64,000 nucleotides of DNA from Absidia repens. Its lineage: Eukaryota > Mucoromycota > Mucoromycetes > Mucorales > Cunninghamellaceae. The stretch covers positions 2,914,001-2,978,000 of the forward strand of contig MCGE01000001.1 of NCBI GenBank assembly GCA_002105175.1. Direction: 5' to 3'. The notes under the pieces were generated by a model, which was not told the DNA's origin, made no database searches, and was given only the letters and a program-made list of their open reading frames with translations. Shown one piece after another: positions 1 through 13,200 of the stretch (the first letter of the stretch is position 1; the number at the start of each line of letters is the position of its first letter). A program made the translations under genes and the position numbers.

Positions 1-498
1 AGCGATGCGTTTACTCTATATATATTGTGCTTCAAAAATAGGAGATAAAGACATATCTTAAATGGTTTCAAAAATGGATCTGGTGGGTGCCCGAAACAAT
101 GACAGTGAAGGACCCATAAAAAAAAGCAGTGATAAGCGCATGAAAATATGATGATTGAATCGTACAATTTTAGTTCACCCGTATAGCCTTTTTTTTTTTT
201 CACCTTCACCACCATACTGCATGCTATGGATAAAGCTATTGCCAAGTAAAAACAATATCCGTAAAATTTTCCGTAAGACCCCAATTTCTTTTATCTTCTT
301 GCTGAAATGCGCTGTACACACATTCACACATATATTGACCATAACGAATAAAACGAGTAAAACGATGACTATACATTGCTTCACTTTATTGTATAATATA
401 GAATAAAAACGTACATATATAACTACTAAATATAATATACTAAACTAAACTAAACTCAACTAAGCTAAACCGAGTTTTGCTAAACCTGAATCACCTAA
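1..498. other. Intergenic, downstream of the carotenoid-oxygenase-like gene
   Basis: No gene is supported here. The segment is AT-rich. Around 420-475 there is an imperfect short-period repeat of ACTAAACT-type units. On the minus strand this interval is the 3' flank of the gene ending at 499. Confidence 0.5.
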
Positions 499-2425
499 TC
501 ATTGTCGACATTTAAACGTTCCACGCCCAAAACTAAGAGGAATAGCGAATCCCAAATCTGCCCTGGCAATTTCATCAAAAGAGGAAGCGTCCAACACCAA
601 AATAAACGACACCTGTCGCACCACATCCAAGACAACGCTAATCAATACGCCATCTTCCTCAGTGCTACCGGTATCATGTTTCTGTGAAGAAGGTTGATGG
701 GGAATGAATATGGCTTCACTTGGATAACACCCACGTTGTTGCCATTGTGCTTGCTGAGTTTTCGAATGGACGTCCAATTTGACAATGCTATTCCAGTAGC
801 TGGGTCGTTGCCGCTGTTGCTGCTCATCGTCGTCACTATTTCCTTCATCCACAACACCAAGACCATATAAATAGGTATAGTCTTTCATCTTGTAAGAGGG
901 ATGAAGTGCTGGCAATTCCAAGTCATGCCCGAGTACGTCGAACGTGGCCATTGGCATCCAGGCATACCAACCGTTTGTATTTTCTTCGTTGTCATTGGCT
1001 TCAGATTCTCGTGTATAGTTCCACAAGGCATACATGGACGACGTGATACTGTTGATCGACGGTAGATAGGATTGATGATTGGTATAGGTCGCTTGTGCTG
1101 CATCAAGGTTGTTTAAAACATACCGCCGCACTTCAGATTGCGGTAAAGTCGATGTAGGTGTCGAATTGCGTAGGTTATCTGTTGCTAAATAAGTGGTGAT
1201 CGCCTCATCCTTGTAGGTCACTATATCCAGCATGATCTGCCCCTGCTCATCCTCGAACGCATTGGCATGATTGAATCTAACAAGTTTAATGAAAAAAAAA
1301 AACGAGTTGATTGAAAAGCAGTTGTACACGTTTTTTGTATTTTGTTTTACCCGAAACATGAAGGTGCACGGTAATTTGCAATGACTTGACCCTTTTCTCT
1401 TGAGATGACATAAAACAAGGTTGGCTCGGCTGGGTAAAACGAGAAGGAGTCCATGATACTTTCGTTCCAGGCAAACTTGACAGCACTTGAATGGGCCAAC
1501 ATGGGGAAGATTACCAAAACAATGTAATGCTTGGTGACGGCAAAGCTGTTCACATATCCAGTAGGGGTGTTGTCAACAGTAGCAATAATGGATCCACGAG
1601 TATCTTGTTCTGTAGTTGAAAAAAAGTGGTACCGTGTTGTTCGATAGCCAATTTCCATTGTAAAGTTGATGTATTCCCCAGTTTCTGTATCGTGATGTCC
1701 ATTGGGGCAAGCATTGTAACCTTGAAAGGCAGGGTTAATTTCATCCCAGGTAAGTAGGCGAGTGGGTTTTAAATCGAAAGGATCTAATTCTTGAATCTAC
1801 AATAGTAAATGAATATAACGTATTGAATGTAAAAGGATAATATAAATATATATATTTTGACTTACATGATTTGCCATGTTCTGACAGAATAAGTGACCGT
1901 CCACACCAGGAATAGATGTCAGAATACGAGCACCACAAGGTTCACCATCCGGTTTGCTTGGTTTAGACGCGGCCTTGATAAATTTGATTAAAACAGTTTG
2001 ATTGGCATGAGTACTGAAAAGACCAGCAGGATGACAGGGTGCATAGCCATGGTGATCACGGATTTTTTCAATCATTCGACGACTAGTGAGGCGACTTCTA
2101 TAGCTGATAGTATTTTGTTGGCCATTAATATCAAACCGGTTTACAAGTGGGAGGCTACATAATAAAATGAATAACCCATTAGCTGTACTGTACTGTATAG
2201 AGCAATTTCATGACTAATTCATTTACCCATCGAACAAATGACCAAAGGTAAATGTTCCAGTAGCGCTTTGTAAATAGCCGTCCACTTCAATTTTTCGCGT
2301 ATATCGAATATCATAAGTGCCAGGTCCCACCGTGTAGTGTTCAGTTGTGAGCCATTTCGGAAGTCGACCAGTTACTGTAAGCATCACCGTTTCAGGAGAA
2401 TGTCCCGTATTTTGTACACCCTATT

Positions 2426-2459
<34 letters not shown>

Positions 2460-2855
2460 AGAACAAAAAATTAATAATAAAGAACATAATTATATGCTAT
2501 CTATTTTTCTTACCACACCAAGCGTAGTAGCATGCATAATGTGCTGGTCAGAGGTAGTCATCGCAGGTACATCGAGAGGAGAACGCTGTGATATGACGCG
2601 GGTTTCCCGAGACTGATCTTGCATAGTCGACGTGTTAGATGTCAATAAAATATCTTTTTGAAATAGTTGCCCATGAGCTGCTTGCGTATTTACTCCAGTT
2701 CCAATGCCATCTTCACCTTGAGTTTCTTCAGTGTTGCTGCTACTGCTGATTCTTGTCTGGGCGTCTTGATGTCCAGGTGGGTAATTTTTCGTTCCTTTCT
2801 CAGGCACAATTGATTCTGCACCTGTGAGTTGATCAGTTGCTTCCTGTGAGGTCAT
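499..2855 (-). CDS. Carotenoid cleavage oxygenase family protein, probable pseudoenzyme
   Basis: Five exons join cleanly (2855-2514, 2420-2227, 2154-1866, 1796-1351, 1276-499) to about 682 aa. After an acidic, Ser/Thr-rich N-terminus of about 115 residues comes a beta-propeller fold typical of RPE65/carotenoid oxygenases. Family landmarks are GHLFDG, the CYPSEAIFIP segment, an acidic loop before DGVLISVVLD, and a LVLDASSFDEIARA strand near the C-terminus. Active members cleave carotenoids or apocarotenals using a non-haem Fe(II) held by four histidines; in Mucorales such enzymes feed trisporoid sex-pheromone synthesis. Here every position that should carry a ligand is changed: ACPNG instead of AHPH, YVNSF instead of Y-I/M-HSF, FNHANAFE instead of FHxxNAYE, and FGRG instead of FHG. 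The family assignment is firm; loss of catalysis is inferred. A regulatory or binding role is possible but not shown. The start is the first ATG in frame, 292 bases after the neighbouring gene's stop. Confidence 0.85.
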
Positions 2856-3147
2856 GGAAAATCTTCATAAAAGGTTCCAGAAATAAAAAAAGAAGGGGTT
2901 GAACCAATTTTGCAGTTACCGTTTTTTAAACGCCGCGAAATCTGCTCCAGCATATCATACACCAAAAAAAAAAAAAAAAAAAAAAGGATTGAAAATCAGT
3001 TTTTTTATTTATTATAATATACAAGAGGAATAAACTAAAAGATGATGTTAAAAACAATATATAAACTACAAAAAAGTGTAAAGCAAAATACTAGTGAAAA
3101 TAAGTATTGGGATATCAAAAAGTCAAAAGGAAGAAGGGCAATGTAAT

Positions 3148-4693
3148 TTAGTAATGCTTTTCGTCACTGGTGATCGATTGTGTCTTGTCGGATTTTTCGC
3201 CATGGATTGAGATTTGATCATCAGATGGAAGGACATTAGTGTCGGGAATCTTGACAGCGACCATCAACATAAAGGGGAAAGAGACCATGACCAAAATCCA
3301 GCTGATCAAGCATTCCCATTTCAATGGAATATCACAGGCGTCAAGCCCAAAAGAGATGGCAGCACCAGCACTTTGCAAAGCTTTGTAAAAACCAGCATAG
3401 CGAGATAAAATGGAAGGATCATTAGACATTGCGCCCATTAACCAATAAAGATAAGATTGGTACATAGCGTCAGAGAAGCCATACAACATGTACAAGACAA
3501 ATGGACCACCAAAGCCACCATCAGTCCAGTGAATAGGGTCATCATAGCTATTATCGAAGGACAATTGGAAAATAAAACCACCAATCCAGACAGCCAAAAT
3601 GATCGCAAACATAATGCCCAAAGCAACCAAACCACGAGTACGACGCTTGAGACCTTGGTAATCCAGAATAGCAGCAATACCCAAGGAAGCAAAAATTTGC
3701 ATACCCCAATACATAGTACCGTTCAATGCACGAGTGGAGGCATCAAAGTAGACAGCATTGACACGGAACTGATAAGAGTAGAACCAGTTACTAGCCAAGA
3801 AGGCAGGAAACAAAGCCACCATTCGCCATTCACGCCATACATTGGCAGCACCTTTCAATTCATCTTTCCAGCTTGTATGATTGGCGACAGCCACAGGAGA
3901 GCCATCAGTGCGAATAACTTTGGTAGGGGGTGCCAAAAAAATTGATACAACAGAGCCAACTAACATGATTACGACAAAAGCGGTATAGGTACCCGTGGAT
4001 ACACCACCAGAAGCGTTGTTCAAGTTCATACCGAGAGTGATAACAGAACCAAGAATACCGCCCACATTAAACAAAGCCCAGAAAATAGCCACGGATTTGC
4101 CTTTGTTGTTTTCGTCGGGATAAGCCATCATGATTGCACCTTGAGCAGCCCAGAAAACGGCAGCACAACATCCAAGAATAGCACCTGCAGCAATCACGAA
4201 GCCTGACGTTTGTTTACGATCATACACCCACAAGGAAGCAGAGTATAAGGCATAACCCAAAGAACTGACCTAGATTGAATAGATATCAAAATGAAATACG
4301 AAGAAACAGTTAGTATATATATACTATAAGCCTCCCATCATATGCTACTGTTCCGCGGAGAGGAGTAATACTGAAATTCCTTCCTCCGACAATTGCAATA
4401 TCATTTTTTCTGATTACCGTTAGACAGGGACGAATGCCAAGTTTGTTGACAATGGAACCAGAAAAGAAACCCACAATGCAGAAGCAGCCATACAAAGCAC
4501 CATTAGCGGAATCTATCAAAGATACATTACTTGACATGGATCCACCCGCACCAAGACCATTGAGAGCATTAAAGATACCAGGCGAACATAAACTGATTAA
4601 GCCTATCATTGCGATCTGCGTAATGGGGGAGTAGTACCACTGGAAATATGAGGATATCATAATATAGAATGGTAGACAGGGAAAGATAGAGGG

Positions 4694-4733
<40 letters not shown>

Positions 4734-4843
4734 AGGGAGGGAGAGATAAATTTGGAAGAAAAGGGAAAAAAAAAAAAACTTTTTTTGCCCTTTATATTTA
4801 TTTTCGACTGCGATAGGGATTTAACCAAATTAGGGGGAATCAT
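3148..4843 (-). CDS. UNC93-like / MFS-type multispanning membrane protein
   Basis: Two clear exons (4639-4418 and 4269-3148, phase 0) encode about 447 residues with about 11-12 hydrophobic segments. Landmarks are the first helix running into FNALNGLGAGG, the following small-residue helix (ALYGCFCIVGFFSGS), the GAQGA-like AAQGAIMMAYP turn, and a charged hydrophilic C-terminus with ISIHGEKSDK. This pattern fits the fungal UNC93-like branch of the major facilitator superfamily, usually annotated as putative ion or small-molecule transporters; the substrate cannot be told. The N-terminus is unresolved: the acceptor at 4640-4641 needs an upstream phase-0 exon. The only candidate I found is a six-codon start exon 4843-4826 with a weak GTTAAA donor and a T-rich intron holding a run of about 36 T on the sense strand. 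Confidence 0.75.
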
Positions 4844-6719
4844 ATAGCCCCTTGATTAGGATAAATCTGACCCTGCCAACGATATCCAATAATATTAGGG
4901 TCATCAGCGGCCCAACGATACTACTTAGTGATTATTTTTTTCAACCTCAGGTGAATCACAAATATCACACTATTTTTCCCCCACCTGGGGCGGACGAGTG
5001 AAGTGGGGTTTCCGAGAAGCACGCACTCATATAAATAGTTCCATGTAATCGTACCATGTACCTTGTATCTGACGAAAATATTTTTTTCCTTAAATGAAAA
5101 ACTGCTACCTTTATTCTGTCTGTTATCCAAAATAAGAGTACTATTGTTTTGTAGAAAAACAAGATTGTGTTATGTAAGAGACCCTTCACCCAACTTTAAA
5201 AACTGAATGTGTTGTTTTGATGTCATGGAAAAATAAGGGTCCCCATCCCAGAGCAATAAAGGATCATAAGCCAAGACTAACTGGTAAAAAAAGTTGAGGC
5301 GCCGCTATCCATTTCAGCGGAAATCAGTTTTATTCACAGTGTTTCACTGCACGTAGTTCCCCGCTTTCCCGTTTAATCTCCCCTCATTAACCATTCCGTG
5401 GGGTCTCCAATAGGTAATGAATCGTGGGAAATGCGTTTTCGTCAGGAACAATTACCAATCATTCTCTGTGGAGTGTCAATTTTTTTTGTCAAGTTCTCCA
5501 TCATCATCCGTTTTTGCTACTAAAACCACCCTTTCTTGACAAAAAAAAAAAGGAAAAAAGGGTCCCGAAGGAAAAAAAAGAGGAAGGAAATTGTTGATAT
5601 TATATCATCAATAGCATCGTTTTCATTCGCTCAATTCTGGTGGATTCTAATGACAAGATTTCATACTGCCACCATGATGATGAACTTTTATAGAAAGTTT
5701 CACGAGTTTATTCCTTTTGATGCTAGTTTTTTTTTTATTTATTTTCCTGTTGTTCTTAGTAAACTATGGGTTGTGATATTAGTTCAACAAAAATACATCA
5801 CAAGACACATCATACGTGTTTTATTGAGCCCAAAAAACCAATAGGTTCAAACAGGGGAATGATTCTATATTTCATAAATATAGAAAAAAAGAAGAAAACA
5901 ACGGACATCGAGACGATCCTCTTCGGCTTTATTATTAGTACTTTTTCCCTGTCAAAGTAAATGATATCGGATAATTTTCATGTACTAAATATTTATACGC
6001 CGCCCACCCCATAAAATTTATATTGATATACCTCAAGTTGGTCTTTGTGATAAAGAACCATGACTTATCAAGCATTTTAATTAAAGATAAAAAGAGAGCC
6101 TTACGCCTTTCTAGCATCAATTTTTTTTTCTTATCTGAAATAATAAAAAAAAAGCCACGATATTGGTTATTCCATTGTTCAGGATGATGATAACATGCAT
6201 TTGTGATAAGATTCTAACCTGACCTTTACATCTAGATTTGATTGGCTATTATATAAGCTGGGGTTGACCATATCGGTAAGAGCGGTAAAAAAATGATGTT
6301 ATAATTCTTACACTGTCTACAGAAAAAGGGGGAGTGATAATATCAAAAAAAAAAAAAAAAGGTGAGGGCAAACTGACCTATCTTTATCTTAAGACCCATT
6401 CGTTGATCTTAAAAAGTTAATTTACAAGAACAGGTGTTTATAAGTTTTGAGGCACCCTACTCAAGAAAATTAGTTTGACTGGTGTTCATCCAGGAAGCAC
6501 TGACGAGATACAGAAGAAGACGTATTTTCTTAGCCTTTAACTGTATCATACGACTTGACTTTCCTACATATAACTCATTACTTGTAACGGACATTAATGC
6601 ATCGCACTCCCAGCTTCAAAAATGATTTTGTCGGACTAAACGTTCCCCGCACTCATAAAATTGATCTCCTGGGTGTCATAGCGGATATAAGCTAGAAAAT
6701 AGGTGTATGGTAGGACCCT
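4844..6719. other. Intergenic, no recognised gene
   Basis: Only short, low-complexity open frames occur. Minus strand 4921-4843 contains a 26-codon open segment that reads like protein but stops at TGA and could not be joined to a gene. AT content is high, with A and T runs at 5540-5580, 5725-5740 and 6340-6360. Confidence 0.5.
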
Positions 6720-7430
6720 TCACAAAAAAGCTACAATAAATATCTTTTCCACCATCTAATGAGCCAGATGAAGCTAATAAATAGGGTATATTTTATTGAA
6801 GCATATTGTTAGATACTAAATTTAAAGACGAGAGGTTCATTGTAACAAGTGACTAAATGAAGTAGCATGAGGAAGGCTGATGTCGGGTCTAAAGAAAGAT
6901 CAATACTAATCTAAAAAGGAGGATTTTAAAATGGTATCTAATATACTGTATAAGGTAGGCAGGGTATAAGAAATATTATAAACGGATATCTTCTATAGAT
7001 TCACAACAACAGCCGACACTAATCTTAAGGGATGATCGTAGTAAGAATGAAATCTACTTCACAAGACAAGAGAGAGACAATAAGAATATTTTTCTTTTAT
7101 TATGTAAAAGGAGTCTTGTTTTATTCAGTTGTACATGCAAACTAGGGGCAAACTAATACTAAGCTAAAGCAATGAAAGCTTCAAAAAACTAACTAATGAT
7201 GGTCTCCAACTCCTGAATCCAAAATGAAAGGGTTTCTCCATGCATCATGTAATCCCTGAGCTGAAACCCCTTCTAAACTAGTCCTGGTATTATTCTAAGT
7301 CCAACATAACCTCAATGAAGTTGAATGGTGGAGGAAAAATTAAAGTGAAAAAAAAAAAATAATCAAAAAGAAAGCGAGCCGAAAAAAAAGGCGAGAAAGA
7401 AAAAATAAAATACTTCACGTGGGCGGGTTT
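6720..7430 (-). repeat. Dispersed repeat family, copy 1 (sense on minus)
   Basis: This copy of the window's dispersed repeat runs on the minus strand. It starts with CCCGCCCACGTG (7416-7427 complement). A pyrimidine-rich tract follows, then the conserved hairpin core at about 7226-7275 (arms GGGTTTC and GAAACCC), then an AATAAA signal near 7110. An extended tail to about 6720 matches the tails of the copies at 19 kb and 34 kb. No open frame is conserved among copies. Confidence 0.7.
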
Positions 7431-8329
7431 TAAAAATATTTTTTTTTGTGTCTGGTGAGGAACCACCGCCTTTTTTCCTTTTTCATTTTTCTATATAGTA
7501 GATACATATATATATAACAGTTAACATCATCGACATGGTAACTCTCTTTCAGCTATAGTATCCGCCATTAATTGACATCGACAGCACGGCTGATTCCTTC
7601 TCATGATAGCTTTGCAGACAAAATGGAACAGTTCGGCATAGTTTAGTCAACTCTTTCAATATAAAAATGTTTGTCGTTCACCATAGAATAGCTTACTCTC
7701 TAAATTATATTACTTCATATTTATTTTTCGAATAATGTAACCCCACCCCTACACACTCTTGATTGTCTCACATTTAAATATATGCTTTACATAGTTGTAC
7801 TAAACCATTTTATGCGATTTAAATATCATAATCATATTGACATCTAAATAAAAATTGTCTTGTCCTTTGCTTTTTCCACCGTGCTTGGTATAATGCCAAG
7901 CAAGTCGTACTCTAAGCCAAATATATATAACTGATACACTAAACCTTCCCGTTTTGCTCTATGCTGTTGTCAGGGGAGCGCTAAAAACTGGCGAAAAAAA
8001 TAAAAGCAATAAAATTGTCTAAAACGGTGCCATTCCCCAACTGTAACCCACACCAATAAGACACATCAAAAATACATTACAAGAAATATATTGGAAGTAG
8101 CACGAGGGGACTATGGGGGAGGTTGAAGAACGATAAGCACTAATTAAAAAAATGACCACTGTAGAAAAGGATTAAAGTATTGTACAAGATATACAATACA
8201 TGATATTGAGTATAAACAGATAACATTTATTGAAACATAACAACTGTCAACAATAAGGTACATGTGAAATTTTAAAAGGGGACCTCATCGTACAAAGCAA
8301 GAGGGAGTTTAATGGGTTATTTTTCATTA
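7431..8329. other. Intergenic, no recognised gene
   Basis: AT-rich sequence with no supported coding exon. The part from about 8150 onward may be a decayed tail of the next repeat copy. Confidence 0.45.
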
Positions 8330-8645
8330 AACTAAATAACAAAAGACGTATTTTATTCAAACATAGATACAAACTATGGACAATCCAATACTAAACTAAG
8401 CTAATGAAGACTACATAGAGCCAAATAATGGTGATCCAAAATATTAAATTTAAAATGAAAGGGTTTCCCCAAGCATCTTGTAATCTCTGATGTGAAATCC
8501 CTTCCAAGCTGATCCTGACACTAATTTGATATAAAAATAGCCTTATAAAGTTACAATTGAGGGATTGAAGAAAAAGAAAAGAAAGAGAACAACAAAAAAC
8601 AAGGGATGGGCAAAAAATAAAAAATCCACGTGGACGGCATTTAAA
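8330..8645 (-). repeat. Dispersed repeat family, copy 2 (diverged)
   Basis: Same arrangement as copy 1 but more diverged. The GC-box end is CACGTGGACGG (8627-8637), so its GGGCGGG is mutated to GGACGG. The core (8455-8515) has one hairpin arm changed to GAAATCCC. An AATAAA (sense on minus) lies near 8352-8358. The tail may extend upstream to about 8150. Confidence 0.65.
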
Positions 8646-10203
8646 ATATTTTGTTGATCTCTTTCTTACCGAAGTGATCAGAACTGTCCCTGTTTTTCTT
8701 CGAAACCTTTTTTATTCCGATGAAAAACACACACACAAAAGAAGGTTCCAAAAGGCTACTGTATTGTTAGATGTAGCATGACCACACACATCATAATAAC
8801 GCTATTATCCATAGTAGCGATGCAATTTCGTCTTCCCGCTGATATCGTTATCGTTGGTTTCTGCTGTATGTAGCTATAATATTCACCAAATAAAAAAAAT
8901 TATCCGTATGATACATACCATAACATTTTTCGTGAGATTCTTTTTTTTTTTTTTTTTGAAATTCTTGCTAAATGCACCTCAGCTAATATGTTTTATGATT
9001 TGATATGATGCGATGAGTAGAAATAGGAAACGTGAGGTATTTCAGATCTCATGACTAATGGATTCTTCACCCATACCGATGGTAGCAGTATTGAATCGTT
9101 ATGAGAAATTCCAGGCAAAATATTTCACAGGGGCCGATTTTTTGGATGGTGTTAGGATGCTATTTGGGTTGTTTTTTTGGGATGTATAGTGAATATCTTA
9201 CTCAACTTTACGTGTGCTTGAATTTTTGAGATGTCATCAGTTTCCTCATTTGTACGTTTTACATTATCTTTAAAATATTAACAAGGATTGAAGTCCGCGT
9301 GACCAACGTTTTTCTGTTCAGATCCACTCAATATTCTTCGGGTGATTGTGTCTGGTGAAAGACGGGCCTCGAATTGTCCCTTGGATGTACTGCTTTCAAG
9401 TGAATATCCTTTTTTTTTTTTTTTTTTTTTTGACTTTGAGATACATTCGATTAATCCAAATTTCGAGGTTGCAGTAATAGAATGATGCTTTTGTGTACCG
9501 CTGCCCGTAGAGTACAATTCATATTGACCCACACTGCAGTACTGTACAGTACATAGAATACAGTACAGTCATTGAAAATCAAACGGCGATTGAAGTATAC
9601 TTGAACCTAAACAAGAGTCAAGGCCAATTTACTATCAGGTGTTCCTCAGAGACAAAATAGAAAACGACAAAAGTCGGGTAATGCAACCGATGAGCCACAA
9701 ACATTAGTCCAAATTTTCAAAATTCAACAAAGTACGACAAAAAAAGAAGAGGTGAGCCACATTAAAATAAAGTTTATTTTGCACTGTGTATCAACACTTC
9801 AACGAGAGCCTGGCCATGACAAAATACAACAAAATGAATAACATTGACAAAAGAAGGCAAGCGCCGTAATTATTACAATGGAAAGGTTTACTATCGTGAT
9901 TCGTAATGTGTTTACCCCTTACCATCATGTACCTTTCCAGTTTTTATTTATTTTGGTAATTTTTGTAAACTCAGCGCAAACTATATTTTGAAGTCTTCAA
10001 CTTTTTGGATCTTTTTCTTCTTTCGTTTTGTTTGTTTAATCAACGCCGACTTTTACCATCCCCTTTATATTTATTTTTTTTCTTTATCTTTATTATATAT
10101 CCCTCAAGCATTCCTTCATCTCGTTACTTCTCCTTCTTGCCCCTTGCTCTGTATTATTATTGTCTACTTTCTAAACGCGCTACATTATATATAGTCTCTC
10201 ATC
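8646..10203. other. Intergenic, 5' flank of the kinesin gene
   Basis: No confident gene. A minus-strand open frame at 9532-9278 (84 codons, interrupted by a poly-Lys stretch from an A run) is not recognisable. A short palindrome-rich patch of CAGTACTGTACAGTAC type lies at 9534-9575. T/C-rich sequence at 10000-10130 directly precedes the kinesin start and fits a fungal promoter/5' leader. Confidence 0.45.
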
Positions 10204-13200
10204 ATGCAAGGCAACATCAAAGTAGTTGTACGTTGTCGCCCGCTAAACTCAAGAGGTAAAAGAAATAGGAACGTAGCAGCATCTAAATGACGCTTCTCTC
10301 ATTCTATTTCCTCCTATCTTCAAAATAGAATTGGCTCGTGGTGCTACTTGCTTAGTGAAAATGGAAGGCAATCAGACAATTCTTCAAAACCCAAAGTCCA
10401 GTGATGATATCAAAGCATTTACATTTGACCGGTCTTATTGGTCTGCTGGTGATAAGAAGGATAGTGCTTATGCGGATCAAGAAACTGTTTATAATGATGT
10501 GGGACGAGAATGGCTGAATCATGCATTTGATGGTTACAATTGTTGTATCTTTGCGTGTAAGTTGATATCATCAAGTTTTGAAAACAATAGCGATATGTGT
10601 ATTTGTATTAATATATATTTGTTTTAATATTAGATGGTCAAACTGGATCAGGAAAGTCGTACTCTATGATGGGCTATGGCGAAGACAAAGGCATTATCCC
10701 TCGAACTTGCTCCGAACTCTTCAATCGAATCAACCAAAACACTGATCCCTCTACTACTTTTTGTGCCGAGGTGTCCTATATCGAAATATACAATGAAAAA
10801 GTACGCGATCTACTGAATCCACGAAACAAGGGGAATCTCAAGGTGCGCGAACATCCTAGCCATGGTCCTTATGTTGAAGACCTATCAAGATTGGTTGTAA
10901 AATCTTTTGGCGACATTGAACACTTGATGGATGAAGGCAACAAGGTAGAATCAGCACTCCTTCTAACAAGCACTGCCATGCCATTACAAAACTAACATTT
11001 TTATCAACTCTTTTTTTTTTTTTTTTTTGCCTAGGCACGAACTGTAGCTGCAACCAATATGAACGAAACCTCTTCCCGTTCCCATGCTGTGTTCACTATT
11101 ATACTGACTCAAAAAAAGATGGACACCAAATCAAAGCAACAAAGCGAAAAGGTGTCAAGGTTCAGGTATGTCATCTTTTTATTTTACTGCATTGCATTGT
11201 ATTACATTGCATAACATGAAAATACTCTGATCTGGACTCATTTGCCCTTCTTTTCGGTTATTATTTAGTCTGGTGGATTTAGCTGGTAGTGAACGTGCCA
11301 ACAGCACAGGTGCCTCTGGTGTGCGGCTGAAAGAAGGCGCCAATATTAATCGGTCGTTGACTACTTTGGGGAAGGTCATTGCTGGACTTGCAGAACAAAC
11401 TACACCACATTCAACTTCGACTGCAAAATCAAACAAGAAAAGGGATTCCTTCGTGCCGTATCGTGATTCAGTAAGCGAAAATTACAAATGCGACATGAGA
11501 TACCAAACTTGTTTTACTAATATTTTGGGCTTCTTCATCTTATAGGTGCTGACCTGGTTGCTAAAGGACTCGTTAGGTGGTAATTCCAAAACTGCTATGA
11601 TAGCTGCCATCTCTCCTGCGGACTTTGATGAAACACTCAGCACTTTAAGATATGCCGATCAAGCCAAGAAAATCAAGACAAAAGCTGTTGTGAATGAAGA
11701 TCCCAGTGTCCGCTTGATCCGCGACCTCAAATCTGAAATACAAACACTCAAACAATCTTTATTGGCCTATGTACCTCATCCTGAGCAACTACAACATGGA
11801 GAACAGGCAGAGGAAGGCAGCACAGTGGATGATGGCAACTGCGATAGTATCGGCGATAAACCTCAAGGCGCTAGTACCACGGTTCCGGTTTTACCATCAA
11901 AATCCATCTTGATCACGGACGCATTTGGAAACGCAACGGAATTGACAAAACGGGAAGTGGTGGAGCAACTCAAATCATCACAAAAGCTACTTGGTGACAT
12001 TGATCAATCATGGGAAGATCGACTGCAAACAACCGTACAAATTCAACATGAACGAGAACGTGCCTTGGTAGAGTTGGGAATTACGGTGGCGAAAAATGAT
12101 ATGGGTGTCTATACTCCAAGAAACACACCTCATTTGGTCAACCTCAACGAAGATCCCTTGATGTCCGAATGTTTGGTTTATCAAATCAAGCCTGGAACTA
12201 CTCTGGTGGGGCGAAAAATGGATGATACGAGTGTCAATAGTGATCAAGTCAGAGATGGTGGTGACGGGGACAAACAGCAACCACAACAATATATTCGGCT
12301 TAGTGGATCAAATATTCTGGAAAATCACTGTCGATTCGAAAATGTGGACGAAACTGTGACCATCTATCCGAACGAACACTCTGTGACCATGGTGAATGGA
12401 ATCCATATCAACGAACCGGAGCAGCTTAAAAGTGGCTATCGAATCATTCTTGGCGACTATCATGTATTCCGGTTCAATCATCCCGAAGAAGCAAGACGTG
12501 AACGTGATGAATGGCAACGACAACAGGAACTTACTACTATCAGCACAGTGGACGATAACAGCGATGCCATCTCGAACGAAAACGGATCAATCTCTATAGC
12601 GACAGCGTCAATGGCAGATGAAGCGGATTGGCTTTTTGCTCGAAGGGAGGCCGTCATGCACTACTTTCAACAACAGCAGCAACAACAACAGCAATACAAC
12701 ACCAGTAATGACGATTCATTGCCAACACCTCCGACAGGATTTGAAACTTTGACGAATGAAGAACTGGAAAAGCTTTTTGACGATGTCACGAAAATGCGGA
12801 AAATACGAAAACGGCAATCTTCGCATAGTGGAAGCGGATTATCTCAGCCTATGTCACCTTGCTCCTCAACTTCATCCTTTTCTTTCCGACATAGTGCTAC
12901 ACCATCCACTGTGTCCACCATGCTATATGAAAATGGCGGTTTCTATGGGTCATCTTATTCTGCTGATGATACAGACTCTATGGTGGACAGGGAAATCATA
13001 CGCCTGGCACGGGAAGAGTTACGACAACAGCTGGATGAACAAAAGACGAAGTACGAAAAACGAATTCAACGTCTCTCATCACTTTATCCATTAGCAACGA
13101 AATCTACAACGTCGGCAACCCTTACATCATCTCAACATTCACCATTCTCTCTCATGTCACCTTCCTTTGGCTATTCTGACGATGAAAGAATTATCCTTGC

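Noticed and set aside
9278..9532. 84-codon minus-strand open frame with a Lys run
   Set aside because: The Lys run comes from a T homopolymer on plus; no family recognised and no exons to join.
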